The notes under the pieces are model-generated. The model was not told the DNA's origin and made no database searches. It worked only from the letters and a program-made list of their open reading frames with translations. The translations under genes and the position numbers were made by a program. A stretch of 32,421 nucleotides of DNA from an uncultured Spirochaetaceae bacterium (GTDB lineage Bacteria; Spirochaetota; Spirochaetia; Treponematales; Treponemataceae). The first letter of the stretch is position 1. Every line of letters starts with the position of its first letter. Shown here piece after piece: positions 25,004 to 32,421 of the stretch. The DNA is taken from assembly GCA_902792795.1 (NCBI GenBank), contig CADBBB010000026.1, positions 1 through 32,421 on the forward strand, given 5' to 3'.

Positions 25004-26059
25004 CTACCAAGAAAAGCCGTATACTGTCAAAGCGTCGTAGGCCTCTTTGGGCTTTAAAACGCAAGGCGGAAATTCCGGCTTGTTGGGCGCGTCGGGAAAG
25101 CGCTGGGTCTCCAGGCAAATCGCGCCGTGTCGAACCATGCGGACGCCGTTTTTTCCGGGGATTCCTTCAACCCAGTTGGCTGTGTAAACTTGGATTCCCT
25201 CTTGGTTTGTGTCCACAGTCATAGAGCGGCCGCTTTTGGGGTCTGTGAGAACCGCCGCGCGGACCAGCTTTTTGGGGTCTGGGGCGCAGGCCTTTCCCTT
25301 GTAGGCCGGAGTCACGTAGCAGTGGTCGTAGCCTGGAGCGACTTTTTCGATGTCGCGGCCAATCGTCTTGGCCTTTGTAAAGTCAAAGGGAGTTCCCGCA
25401 AGGTCGATGATTTTTCCTGTGGGAATGAGGTTCTTGTCGACCTCCAAATAGCCCTTGCAGTCGGACTGAAGCTCGTGGCCGAGAATCGTTCCGCTTCCGG
25501 CAAGGTTGAAGTAAGCGTGGTTTGTGAAATTTACCGGCGTGGTCTTGTCGGTCTTGGCCTTGTAGCGCATGGAAAGCTTGTTGTCCTTGCTCAGCGTGTA
25601 GGTCACCTCAACGTCAAGGTTTCCCGGAAAGCCCTGCTCTCCGTCGGGCGAGCGGCGCTTGAAGGTAACGCCCACGCTTGTCTTTGTCTCGACGGCCTTG
25701 GCCTTCCAAACCTGGTGGTCCAGGCGGAAAAAGCCTCCGTGCAAGGTGTTGATTTTATTGTCATTTTTGTCAAGCTGATATTTTTTTCCGTCAATGGCGA
25801 ACGACGCGCCGCCTATTCGGTTTGCGAAGCGGCCCACAATAGAGCCAAAGGAGTAGCCGTCCGACATGACGTATTCGGGAAGCGTCGAATAGCCCAAAAG
25901 GATGTCGCTTGTGGGGCCGTTTTTTTGCGGAAGATAGATTCCGGTAATGGTACAGCCGTAGTCGGTCACGGTAAAGGACATTTTTCCGTTGGACACTGTG
26001 AACAAATTAACTTCGTCTCCGTTTGCCAAAACTCCAAACTTTTGCTTTTTTACGCTCAT
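25004..26059 (-). CDS. galM: Aldose 1-epimerase (galactose mutarotase)
   Basis: Interconverts alpha and beta anomers of aldoses such as galactose and glucose; cytosolic, with no signal peptide. The 351 residues show NGKMSFTVTDYGCTITGIYLP, GSIVGRFANRIGGASF, the catalytic-His region NTLHGGFFRLDHQVW and NFTNHAYFNLAGSG, YDHCYV, and the glutamate region AICLETQRFPDAPN. All expected active-site residues (two His, Asp, Glu) are visible. The ATG at 26059 has AGGAG 7 nt upstream. Other Leloir or sugar-uptake genes are not in the window, so the link to the surrounding flagellar genes is positional. Confidence 0.96.
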   Translation of the reverse strand: MSVKKQKFGVLANGDEVNLFTVSNGKMSFTVTDYGCTITGIYLPQKNGPTSDILLGYSTLPEYVMSDGYSFGSIVGRFANRIGGASFAIDGKKYQLDKNDNKINTLHGGFFRLDHQVWKAKAVETKTSVGVTFKRRSPDGEQGFPGNLDVEVTYTLSKDNKLSMRYKAKTDKTTPVNFTNHAYFNLAGSGTILGHELQSDCKGYLEVDKNLIPTGKIIDLAGTPFDFTKAKTIGRDIEKVAPGYDHCYVTPAYKGKACAPDPKKLVRAAVLTDPKSGRSMTVDTNQEGIQVYTANWVEGIPGKNGVRMVRHGAICLETQRFPDAPNKPEFPPCVLKPKEAYDALTVYGFSW

Positions 26060-26082
26060 ATTTATCTCCTATTTTTTCGCTA

Positions 26083-26856
26083 CTATATCGATGTGTCCAA
26101 AACCAGCTGGACTTCCGTGGTCGAATGGCCCGTGGCGTCCGCGATTTCTTCCACGGTCTTTCCCAAATCCGCCAATTCACGCACCCGCCGCGCAAAGGAC
26201 TTTTTGGGCTTTATTGGATTGTCGCTCATGCTCACGACAGGAATTCTTCCGTAAGCGTCGCCGTTTTGGTTGACGGTGATTTGAGGCGCGTCAAAGAGCG
26301 ACTTTTGCGCGTTTTCCTTAAACAAGCCGGTAAGCGCGTAGGCCTCGTCTTCGCCGGGAAGCTCGTTTTGCTTATAGGCCGCGGCCGCCTTTGAAGCGGC
26401 GCTTTTTGCGGAAGCCTTGGACGGCGTTTTTGAAGCCGCCGCCAGAGCGGTCTTGGCTGCCGTTAAGGCAGTCTTAGAAGCTGCCGATAAGGCAGTCTTA
26501 CCCCTGCCCTTTTTGGCCGCGGGCTTTTCCTGGCCCTGAATGGCGGCCGCCGCGCTTTGCAAATTTAGCTGGGCTTGAAAAGCCGCGCCGCTTTCAAATG
26601 ATTGGAGCTCGTGGCGCAAAAGCGCGAGCTTGCGTTCCGCCTCCGCGACTATCGCCTTTGCCTCGCGGATTTTTTCGTCGATGACGTTTATGCTCAGCGC
26701 GGTTCCTCGCTCGGCGTCCTTCAATATGTTTTCCATTCCGTCGCGAAATTTTGTCATTATGTCGTCGGCGCTGAACAATTTCTTAAAGCGGACCAAAAAG
26801 ACCAGCCACAAGAGAAGGTTCACCAATGTAAGGGCGGAAAGAAGGACAAACTCCAA
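26083..26856 (-). CDS. SwrB-like membrane protein with C-terminal helix-turn-helix-like motif
   Basis: 257 residues from a TTG start at 26856 (GAGG about 8 nt upstream). Order: an N-terminal TM helix (FVLLSALTLVNLLLWLVFLV), a coiled coil (FRDGMENILKDAERG ... ESFESG, about 38-92), an Ala/Lys-rich low-complexity linker with a repeated KTALSAAS unit (about 118-162), and a C-terminal segment RVRELADLGKTVEEIADATGHSTTEVQLVL that resembles the DUF2802/DUF6115/SwrB tail. In Bacillus, swrB follows sigD in the flagellar operon. Here the gene lies three genes after the same sigma factor, which supports a flagellar role. Function in spirochaetes not established; similarity is structural, not a close match. 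Confidence 0.65.
   Translation of the reverse strand: MEFVLLSALTLVNLLLWLVFLVRFKKLFSADDIMTKFRDGMENILKDAERGTALSINVIDEKIREAKAIVAEAERKLALLRHELQSFESGAAFQAQLNLQSAAAAIQGQEKPAAKKGRGKTALSAASKTALTAAKTALAAASKTPSKASAKSAASKAAAAYKQNELPGEDEAYALTGLFKENAQKSLFDAPQITVNQNGDAYGRIPVVSMSDNPIKPKKSFARRVRELADLGKTVEEIADATGHSTTEVQLVLDTSI
26431..26499 (-). repeat. Tandem 21-24-nt coding repeat in the SwrB-like gene
   Basis: Three units of 24, 21 and 24 nt (26476-26499, 26455-26475 and 26431-26454) code for KTALSAAS, KTALTAA and KTALAAAS. The first two share aagactgcctta and cggcagc almost unchanged at DNA level, so the expansion is recent; the third has drifted. The length of this linker may vary between strains. Confidence 0.75.
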
Positions 26857-26861
26857 TTAAA

Positions 26862-27197
26862 TTACCTCGTGATGTTTATGTGGACGCCAAGCGAAGGATC
26901 GGTGATTTCGTATTCTTTTTTTTGCGGAGCCTCTTCCTCTTGGGCGCCCGGCTTTTTCTTTTTGCCGCCTTGCTCCCGGGCTTGGGAACCCTTGCCGTCC
27001 GCCTTGATTTTAGCGGCCTGCGCCTCGTTGGCGGCGGCCTTTTGGACGGCCTGCGACTGCTGCAAATTTTGGTTCACAATGCTTTGCGTTTGGATTGACT
27101 GCGACAAGGCGGCGCCCTGCCCTTCGCTGGCCACGCGCTGGGCCACGTTGGCCATTTGAGAATACATCGTCTGAAGGTCGATGGGCTGCAGAGCCAT
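26862..27197 (-). CDS. Small hydrophilic protein of unknown function next to fapA
   Basis: 111 residues with no signal peptide and no TM. The N-terminal half is rich in Gln/Ala/Ser and heptad-like (QSIQTQSIVNQNLQQSQAVQKAAANEAQAA). A charged Lys/Glu/Gly region follows, then a conserved-looking end, EITDPSLGVHINITR. I do not recognise the family. The ATG shares one base with the fapA stop and the stop is 5 nt before the SwrB-like gene, so it belongs to the same flagellar regulatory operon. Coding status is supported by tight coupling at both ends. Confidence 0.7.
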   Translation of the reverse strand: MALQPIDLQTMYSQMANVAQRVASEGQGAALSQSIQTQSIVNQNLQQSQAVQKAAANEAQAAKIKADGKGSQAREQGGKKKKPGAQEEEAPQKKEYEITDPSLGVHINITR

Positions 27198-29167
27198 TAG
27201 CTTGAGTATCCTTCCGGCATTTCAAGGCCGGACAAATCTGGCGGCTCGTACTTTCCTGTGCGGATAAAGCCGCCTTCCATAAAGTAAGTCACGTTCTTTG
27301 TGTCGGCGCGAACTTCCTGCAAGGTGTCGCGAATGTAAATCTTCACGCCGGAGAAAACATTTCCCTCGGCCTTGACTTTGCCAAAGACCTTGAGCTCGTG
27401 CAAGTGTTCCTGTATTTGGTCGATTTCCTCGGAAATCTTTTCGGACTCTATCGTAATTTCCTGCTTGCGGTTCTTGAGCTGGGCGAGCGTCTCTTCCTTT
27501 TCTTTGGGAAGCGTTCGGCGCGCCTTCTTGTAGTTTTCCAAAGTGAGAATGTTGTTCTCAACGTCCTCAAGCTCGCGGACCAAGTCGTTTTGCTGGCCCT
27601 GGATGAATTCCAAGCGGTGCTTGGCGCGGGGATCGAAGCCCACTTCCAAAATAGTTTCGGTTCCGCCGCCGGGCGAGCCGATGTTGCGGGCGCAAATCTC
27701 TTCCGTGGCAAAGAGGTGGCCGCCGGTGATCTGCGCCTTCTTTCCGTTGAGGACGATGCGCTTCATCGCGCTGACCTCGCTGTTCATTATGCTGTCGCTG
27801 ACAATGCAGAATTCTTCGACTTCGATTTTGGCGCTCTGAATGAACTTGGCCCACAAGGATTTTCCGCAGTGAACCTCGCCCTCGTCGTGGCCAAAGATGC
27901 CGGCCGAAACGATGATGTTGCCCTTTTCGCTCTTGATGAAGCTTTTTCCGACCGTGCCGGAAATTTCGATGTCGCCGGTGGCCTTGATTTCGTAGCCGTC
28001 GTCCACGTTTCCCTTGACGATGACGCTTCCCAAAAAGTCGATGTTGCCGGTCTTGATTCCGACGCTTTCCAATTCCAGCACCGGCTCCACGTTGATTTTC
28101 TGGTCGTCAAAGTGGACGCGGCCGGCTTCGCTCGCGATTACGGTCACGCCGTCCTTGTCAAGCTCGACATTCTTGCCCAGCGGAATCTTGATGTCCTTTC
28201 CGTTTTTGGCTTCCAAGTAGCGGCCGTAAAGGGTTTTTCCGGCCTTGCCGCGTTCGGGCTGAATTTTTGTGGCCAAGGGCTGGCCTTTTATGACGTTTTG
28301 GATTTTGTTGAGTTCCTTGAAGTTTACCTTTCCGTCGCCGGCTTCCTTAATCTTAAGTTTTGTGGGGTCTGTCTCAAAGTTGAAGGCCATGTAAGCGTCG
28401 CGGCCGTCTTGCGGCATGATGGCGTGGGCCACCTCGCATGGAGAGCCGTAAACAGGGTTGTCCACAAACTCCGCGATTTTGTCGTCTTCGATTCCCGCGA
28501 CGACGCCTTGGGTCTCCAGCGCGCGGCGGATTTGGTCGGCGGTTATTTCGCCGCCGCTCATCGCGGGCGCGGTGGCCGTGACGGTTGCCTCCATCTCGTC
28601 CTTTGAAACGTCGATGATCAGCATGGCGTCGCCGGCCTTTATGTGCTTGTAAAGGCCGATGGGCTCGTACTTTCCGTCAGTGCCCTTCTTGGCGAATTCC
28701 TTTATCTTTCCTTCTTCTATGCTGATTGTGTCGGAGCGGCGCGCGTCGTTGATGATGTCCTTGGAATCGACAGGACGGCCTTTTCCAATCGGCAAAAGGA
28801 CTTTGAGCATGATGTCGTCGCCAAAGTGGCGGATATAGTAAAGTCCGTCCTGGTCCACAATCTTGACTTCTTCGTCCATGCTGTCTCCGGCAAAAGTTGA
28901 GCCGGCGACGACTTTTTTCTTTTTGGCGAGCGAGGCCGCGTTTTGGTAGATGCGCAGCTTCCAAGGCTTTTTTGCCAAGCCCAAAAAACCGTCGCTTCCA
29001 CGCTCCAAAATTTCGTATTCAAGGTTGACGACCCTCGCGTCAAGCTGGGTGGCCGCGTCCGCCAAAGCTTCGTCCAGCGAATCGGCGTTGACTTCTATCG
29101 CGTTGAGCGACTTGTCTTCCGCCAGCAGAGCCTCCATGTCTTTTCGGATGACGTCAAGACCTATCAT
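27197..29167 (-). CDS. fapA: FapA family (DUF342) polymer-like protein with Jag_N-type N-terminus
   Basis: 656 residues. Positions about 26-80 (ADSLDEALADAATQLDARVV ... GFLGLAKKPWKLRI) look like the Jag_N domain of KhpB/Jag proteins. Then comes the DUF342/FapA core (roughly 195-520), with repeating beta-helix-like strands (IDFLGSVIVKGNVDDGYEIK, GDIEISGTVGKSFIKSE, IIVSAGIFG). A coiled coil (about 535-615, ENNILTLENYKKARR ... EEIDQIQEHLHELK) and a short beta end follow. FapA of Vibrio affects polar flagellar assembly in response to carbon source. Placement after the flagellar sigma factor agrees with such a role. The start is 2 nt after the fliA stop. Confidence 0.85.
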   Translation of the reverse strand: MIGLDVIRKDMEALLAEDKSLNAIEVNADSLDEALADAATQLDARVVNLEYEILERGSDGFLGLAKKPWKLRIYQNAASLAKKKKVVAGSTFAGDSMDEEVKIVDQDGLYYIRHFGDDIMLKVLLPIGKGRPVDSKDIINDARRSDTISIEEGKIKEFAKKGTDGKYEPIGLYKHIKAGDAMLIIDVSKDEMEATVTATAPAMSGGEITADQIRRALETQGVVAGIEDDKIAEFVDNPVYGSPCEVAHAIMPQDGRDAYMAFNFETDPTKLKIKEAGDGKVNFKELNKIQNVIKGQPLATKIQPERGKAGKTLYGRYLEAKNGKDIKIPLGKNVELDKDGVTVIASEAGRVHFDDQKINVEPVLELESVGIKTGNIDFLGSVIVKGNVDDGYEIKATGDIEISGTVGKSFIKSEKGNIIVSAGIFGHDEGEVHCGKSLWAKFIQSAKIEVEEFCIVSDSIMNSEVSAMKRIVLNGKKAQITGGHLFATEEICARNIGSPGGGTETILEVGFDPRAKHRLEFIQGQQNDLVRELEDVENNILTLENYKKARRTLPKEKEETLAQLKNRKQEITIESEKISEEIDQIQEHLHELKVFGKVKAEGNVFSGVKIYIRDTLQEVRADTKNVTYFMEGGFIRTGKYEPPDLSGLEMPEGYSS

Positions 29168-29169
29168 CT

Positions 29170-29958
29170 TTACATGATTCCTTTTCGCAAATTGGTGAGC
29201 TTTGCCCTAAGGCGCAAGTTGGCCTTTGTGTGCAGCTGGCTTATGCGCGACTCGCTGACTTCCAAAACCTGGCCGATTTCCTTAAAAGTCAAGTCCTCGT
29301 GGTAATACAAAACGATGACCATCTTTTCTTTTTCGGGAAGCTCGTTGATTGCCTGAATTATGATTTTGCGGATTTCCTCGCGCTCAACGATCACGTCGGG
29401 ATTGAGGCTTGAGGGCGACTCAATGCTGTCGCCTATGGACATGTGGTCGTTGTCGTTTCCGCTGTACCAAACGTCGTTGAGAGAAAGGACGCTGGTGCCC
29501 GAAAGCTTCATCACGGTCTGCTGGTATTCCTCTTCGCTCACGCCGAGCTTTCCGGCGATTTCCGCGTCGCTGGCCGTGCGTCCAAGCTTGGCCTCCAAGT
29601 CTCCGATCGTGTCTTCGATTTCGCGCGACTTTTGGCGCACGCTTCTGGGAACCCAGTCCAACTGGCGCAGCTCGTCAAAAATGGCGCCGCGAATTCTTGT
29701 GACGGCGTAAGTCTTGAATTTTACGTTCTTGTCCGGATCGTATTTTTCTATCGCGTCCAAAAGGCCGAACTGGCCAAAGCCCACAAGGTCGTCAAATTCT
29801 ACGCTGGACGGCATTCCCACGCCAACCTTGCCGGCGACGTATTTTACAAGCGGCATATATTGGCGAATGAGCTTGTCGCGCAAGTCAGGAGACTTTGTCT
29901 TCCTGTATTCCTTCCAGAGTTCGTCTTCTGTCTTTTCTTCAGCAAGAGTTGTTTCCAT
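29170..29958 (-). CDS. fliA: Flagellar RNA polymerase sigma factor (FliA/WhiG, sigma-28)
   Basis: Directs transcription of late flagellar and chemotaxis genes. Regions are visible in order: 2 ([14 protein letters not shown] ... [54 protein letters not shown]), 3 ([33 protein letters not shown]) and 4 ([43 protein letters not shown]). Length of about 262 fits FliA/WhiG. I placed the start at the ATG at 29958; an in-frame GTG nine bases upstream (29967) is equally possible. In spirochaetes this gene is often called whiG. It follows the Ala-rich membrane protein gene closely and is followed by fapA. Confidence 0.95.
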   Translation of the reverse strand: METTLAEEKTEDELWKEYRKTKSPDLRDKLIRQYMPLVKYVAGKVGVGMPSSVEFDDLVGFGQFGLLDAIEKYDPDKNVKFKTYAVTRIRGAIFDELRQLDWVPRSVRQKSREIEDTIGDLEAKLGRTASDAEIAGKLGVSEEEYQQTVMKLSGTSVLSLNDVWYSGNDNDHMSIGDSIESPSSLNPDVIVEREEIRKIIIQAINELPEKEKMVIVLYYHEDLTFKEIGQVLEVSESRISQLHTKANLRLRAKLTNLRKGIM

Positions 29959-29976
29959 GCTCCACACCCTATATTT

Positions 29977-30834
29977 TTATTCTTCCTTTTTCAATATCGT
30001 TCTAATCGCTTCCGCCATAATCGGAGCGTCCTTCACGTCCGCGACCTTTCCGTCGGCAAGCTCCGTCTGCCTATGAATCTTGACCGAGCCGTCCTGCGCG
30101 AAATCGCTGTCCTCAATCACGTCTTCCTGCCCGGCCGACTGGGCGGCTCCCTCTCCGCCGCCGCCAAATCCGCTTATGTCCGGAAGCTCGTCCAACTCCG
30201 GGTCGCCTGGCTTGGACGGAGCGGCGCTAGGAGCCTCCGCTTGGGGCGGAACAGTCTCAGGAACGGCCTCCTCCACGACAGGCGCGGAAGGACCGCTTGC
30301 GGCCAAGTTTATCGGCGCGAACGAAGGCTTGGCCTCTTGGGCGGCCGCGTTGGCGGCGGAAATTTCCTGGGCCTTCTTTTCTATGTTCTCGGCCGCCTTG
30401 GCCTCGCGGGCTTGTTCAGCCGCGGCGAGCGCCTGATTTTGCTGGGCCGCGCTTATTGCCCCGCCGTCGGAAACGTCTTGGAACGCGGCCGGACTTTTAG
30501 CGCCCACATCCTCGTCCGTGACGACGCGCCGTCCGTCAACAAAAAACGAAGGCGCCTCCTTGTCGTCGGGAAGGTCCTCCTCGCTGACTACCAAGTCAAC
30601 CCGTCCGCCGACAGGCTTGGCTTCCTCCTGGGCTTCCTGGGGAGCGGCGCCGCCGTCCGACAAAAACATCCCATAGAGAACTTGAACGCCCGCAGCCAAG
30701 CCGCCAAAAACGACGGCGAAAATCACGGCCTTTAAAAGCGAGACCGGCAATCCCGACTTTGCGAAAAGGGCCGTAAAAAAGGAAAAAACGAACGCGGCGG
30801 ACGCGCTGAAAATTATAGGCTTAATTTTTATCAA
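29977..30834 (-). CDS. Ala/Pro-rich membrane protein upstream of fliA, unknown function
   Basis: 285 residues from a TTG start at 30834 with AAGGGG 8 nt upstream. Two N-terminal TM helices (IIFSASAAFVFSFFTALFA, about 7-25, and LLKAVIFAVVFGGLAAGVQVLYGMFL, about 33-58) are followed by about 225 residues of acidic Ala/Pro/Glu-rich, probably disordered sequence with a Gly-rich patch (ISGFGGGGEGAAQSAG). It ends in a more ordered motif (GSVKIHRQTELADGKVADVKDAPIMAEAIRTIL). No family recognised. It opens the fliA-fapA transcription unit, and the tail would lie in the cytoplasm if both helices span the membrane. A role as membrane anchor or adaptor for FliA or FlhG is a guess. Confidence 0.75.
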   Translation of the reverse strand: MIKIKPIIFSASAAFVFSFFTALFAKSGLPVSLLKAVIFAVVFGGLAAGVQVLYGMFLSDGGAAPQEAQEEAKPVGGRVDLVVSEEDLPDDKEAPSFFVDGRRVVTDEDVGAKSPAAFQDVSDGGAISAAQQNQALAAAEQAREAKAAENIEKKAQEISAANAAAQEAKPSFAPINLAASGPSAPVVEEAVPETVPPQAEAPSAAPSKPGDPELDELPDISGFGGGGEGAAQSAGQEDVIEDSDFAQDGSVKIHRQTELADGKVADVKDAPIMAEAIRTILKKEE

Positions 30835-30859
30835 TTCGTTTTCCCCTTAAAATCATCAT

Positions 30860-30868
30860 ATTATAGCA
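30860..30868 (-). promoter_or_regulatory. Extended -10 promoter of the fliA-fapA unit
   Basis: On the minus strand, TGC-TATAAT (30868-30860) is a perfect extended -10. No good -35 lies at the usual distance. The leader to the TTG start would be about 20 nt and contains AAGGGG. The lack of a -35 suggests either an extended -10 or an activator-dependent promoter. It does not look like a sigma-28 or sigma-54 promoter. Confidence 0.65.
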
Positions 30869-30888
30869 TACTTTTTAAAAAAATGCTA
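30864..30888. promoter_or_regulatory. Palindrome overlapping the -10 region
   Basis: tagcat (30864-30869) and atgcta (30883-30888) are perfect inverted arms, with an inner ttttt/aaaaa pair. One arm overlaps the -10 box. It could be an operator for a dimeric regulator, or the transcript end of flhG (whose stop is 9 nt away) with a poor U-tract. The sequence does not decide. Confidence 0.5.
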
Positions 30889-30896
30889 CAAAAATG

Positions 30897-31772
30897 TCAC
30901 TTTTTAAATCCCAAAAATTTCTTCAAGAAATTCGACACGCCCTCGTTGTCCGGCGCCTCGGTCTTTTCTATTCTTCCCACAATATGCTTTACGCACATGG
31001 CGGGCTTGGATTGCGGCGCAACCACGATGAAGGGCTTTTGCCTAATGACGGAATTTTGCACGGTGGCGTCCTCGTAGACAAAGCCTACGTAATTGACCTT
31101 GTAGTTTAGGAACTGGCCGACGATGCTGATTATGCGGTCGGCGATTCGCTTTCCTTCGTCGGCGGAATGGACGCGGTTGACCAAAAGCTGGATGTTTATC
31201 TCGCGGTCTTCGATTTCCGTCGTGATGATTTTTATCATTCCGTACGCGTCGGTGATGGCCGTGGGCTCAGGCGTGGTCACGACGTAAACTTCGTCGCTGG
31301 CGGCGACAAAGGAAAGCACGTTGTTGGAAATGCCGGCGCCGGTGTCTATGATTATTATGTCGGCGTTGGCCAAGGAAGAAAATTGCGTGGCAAAGTAGTC
31401 CAGCTCGTCCTTGCTGAGATTGGCGATTTTTGAAAAGCCGTTGGCGCCGGCGATGAACTTGATTCCGTATTCAGAGTCAAGGATAATTTCCTGCATTGTC
31501 TTTTGCTTGTTGATGACTTGGAGCAAGTTGTACTTTGGAACTACGTTGAGCAAGACGTTGACGTTGGCCATTCCAAGGTCGCCGTCAATCAATATGACTT
31601 TTTTTCCAAGCTGCGCGTAGGCGATGGACATGTTGACGGCAAGGTTGGACTTTCCTACGCCGCCCTTTCCGCTGGTTATCGCTATGATTCTCGTCTTGTG
31701 TCCGTCGCGGCTTTTTGCCTGGTCCGACGAGCCTTTCATAAATTCCCTAAGTTCGCTGATTTGGTCTTCCAT
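30897..31772 (-). CDS. flhG: Flagellar number regulator FlhG (MinD/ParA family ATPase)
   Basis: P-loop ATPase that limits flagellar number and stimulates the FlhF GTPase. The 291 residues show an N-terminal DQISELREF segment (residues 3-11) like the activator motif DQAxxLR of FlhG, the deviant Walker A SGKGGVGKSN (34-43), DGDLGMANVNVLL, Walker B-like IIIDTGAGIS and a C-terminal basic amphipathic helix (SNFLKKFLGFKK) likely to bind the membrane. All key residues are present. The start is 2 nt after the flhF stop; the two are co-translated. The gene is often annotated as a MinD-like protein. Confidence 0.93.
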   Translation of the reverse strand: MEDQISELREFMKGSSDQAKSRDGHKTRIIAITSGKGGVGKSNLAVNMSIAYAQLGKKVILIDGDLGMANVNVLLNVVPKYNLLQVINKQKTMQEIILDSEYGIKFIAGANGFSKIANLSKDELDYFATQFSSLANADIIIIDTGAGISNNVLSFVAASDEVYVVTTPEPTAITDAYGMIKIITTEIEDREINIQLLVNRVHSADEGKRIADRIISIVGQFLNYKVNYVGFVYEDATVQNSVIRQKPFIVVAPQSKPAMCVKHIVGRIEKTEAPDNEGVSNFLKKFLGFKK

Positions 31773-31774
31773 AA

Positions 31775-32421
31775 TTATCTCTCTCCAAATTTTTCTTCGA
31801 TATGAATTCTGTCAACAGTAAAGCCTGCCAGCCTGATCAAAAAGTCCACGACATTGGCCTTTTGAATGTTGCGCGAAATCACTTGTCCGTCGGTGATGTA
31901 CGAAATGGACTTTCGCTTTTCGTTCAAAACGCTGATGACGTTTCCAAAGCCGGTCGTCTCGTCGCACTTTGTCACTATGACAGACGCATAGCCGAACGGC
32001 TCGTAGTTTTGCATTATGTTCCTCAAGTCCTTGGCCTTTTTGTCGGCGGAAACGGCCAAATAAATGTCGGGGCGAAGTCCGTCCACGCTAAGCGTGCTCT
32101 TGAGCTTTGCGATGTTCTCCGAATCGTTTGGGCTATAGCCCGAAGTGTCTATGTAAATTATGTCGTTGTCTTCCTTGATGGAATCAAAAATCGACTTTAG
32201 GTCTTCGGCGTTCTCGGCCTTCTTGACCTGCAGCTCAAGGACTTCGCCCAAAGTCTTGAGCTGGTCCTCCGCGCCGATTCTCGTCTTGTCTATCGTTATC
32301 ATAGTTATCCTAAGCGGCGGCAAGTCGGGCGATTTTTTTCTTATCATGACGTTTTGCGCGGCGAGTTTTCCGATGGTCGTGGTCTTTCCAACGCCGGTGG
32401 GGCCGACGATAACAATTACGC
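31775..32421 (-). CDS. flhF: Flagellar GTPase FlhF, 5' part outside the window
   Basis: SRP-type GTPase that places flagella at the cell pole. The visible C-terminal part (about 214 codons, from the window edge) holds the NG domain: P-loop GPTGVGKTTTIGKLAAQ (the first visible codons, upstream of the internal ATG at 32347), DKTRIGAEDQLKTLGEVL, IYIDTSGYSPND (the family more often has DTAGR here) and TKCDETTGFGN. The reading frame continues past 32347 to the edge of the window, so the internal ATG is not the start. The 5' end with the B domain lies outside. Confidence 0.93.
   Translation of the reverse strand, partial: VIVIVGPTGVGKTTTIGKLAAQNVMIRKKSPDLPPLRITMITIDKTRIGAEDQLKTLGEVLELQVKKAENAEDLKSIFDSIKEDNDIIYIDTSGYSPNDSENIAKLKSTLSVDGLRPDIYLAVSADKKAKDLRNIMQNYEPFGYASVIVTKCDETTGFGNVISVLNEKRKSISYITDGQVISRNIQKANVVDFLIRLAGFTVDRIHIEEKFGER

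Noticed and set aside
27398..28606. A 402-codon plus-strand frame opposite fapA
   Set aside because: Mirror of the fapA coding frame; no start signal or family match.
1..32421. CRISPR arrays, tRNA or rRNA genes, insertion sequences, prophage
   Set aside because: No regular spaced repeats, cloverleaf-like sequence, rRNA motifs, transposase or integrase were recognised.

Overview
The window looks like chromosomal DNA from a treponeme (Spirochaetota, genus Treponema or a close relative). Three things point there. The minus-strand run rimP-nusA-infB-rbfA-truB-ribF-rpsO-pnp-dut has treponemal gene order. There is a bacterial V-type ATPase operon of spirochaete layout (E, DUF2764, A, B, D, I, K). 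There is also an flhF-flhG / fliA(whiG)-fapA flagellar regulatory block. The species cannot be named from sequence alone. No rRNA, tRNA, CRISPR array, insertion sequence, phage or conjugative gene was recognised; this is mostly core genome.

Layout. (1) 1-9848, minus strand: one tightly packed translation and RNA-metabolism operon, with most genes overlapping by 1-4 nt or separated by only a few bases. It is driven by a strong promoter at 9921-9949. A terminator-like hairpin sits in the rimP leader (9862-9888) and suggests attenuation, perhaps by NusA itself. (2) 9977-13661, plus strand: a divergent operon rmlD-rmlB-Omp85-like outer-membrane protein. Its promoter ends so close to the first ATG that rmlD appears to be leaderless. 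(3) 13655-15861, minus: ispG followed by an exported TPR-like protein. (4) 15874-23304, minus: the V-type ATPase operon with its own promoter. AtpA carries an apparent frameshift and AtpB an apparent internal deletion plus frameshift, while E, DUF2764, D, I and K are intact. Perfect hairpins without U-tracts sit on or near the stop codons of atpB and atpK. (5) 23305-23570: a 346-nt gene-free stretch (23225-23570 in full) with the atpE promoter, an 80-nt complex inverted repeat, a small hairpin and a terminator. (6) 23571-30868, minus: a promoter at 30860, then an Ala/Pro-rich membrane protein, fliA/whiG, fapA with a Jag_N-like head, a small hydrophilic protein, a SwrB-like membrane protein, galM and a GGDEF diguanylate cyclase. 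(7) 30897-32421, minus: flhG and the 3' part of flhF, which runs off the window.

How the genes work together. Region 1 matures the 30S subunit (RimP, RbfA, TruB, S15), starts translation (IF2), controls elongation and termination of transcription (NusA) and degrades RNA (PNPase). The V-ATPase operon would couple ATP to ion transport; residues in AtpK match the Na+ site known from Enterococcus NtpK. Regions 6-7 control the number, placement and late gene expression of periplasmic flagella, with a c-di-GMP enzyme nearby.

The most noteworthy points are the broken A and B ATPase subunits, a zinc ribbon fused to the C-terminus of NusA, the rimP-leader attenuator, the leaderless rmlD promoter, a RibF without a recognisable riboflavin-kinase motif, and the U-less hairpins in the ATPase operon. 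I did not find a clearly new multi-gene system.
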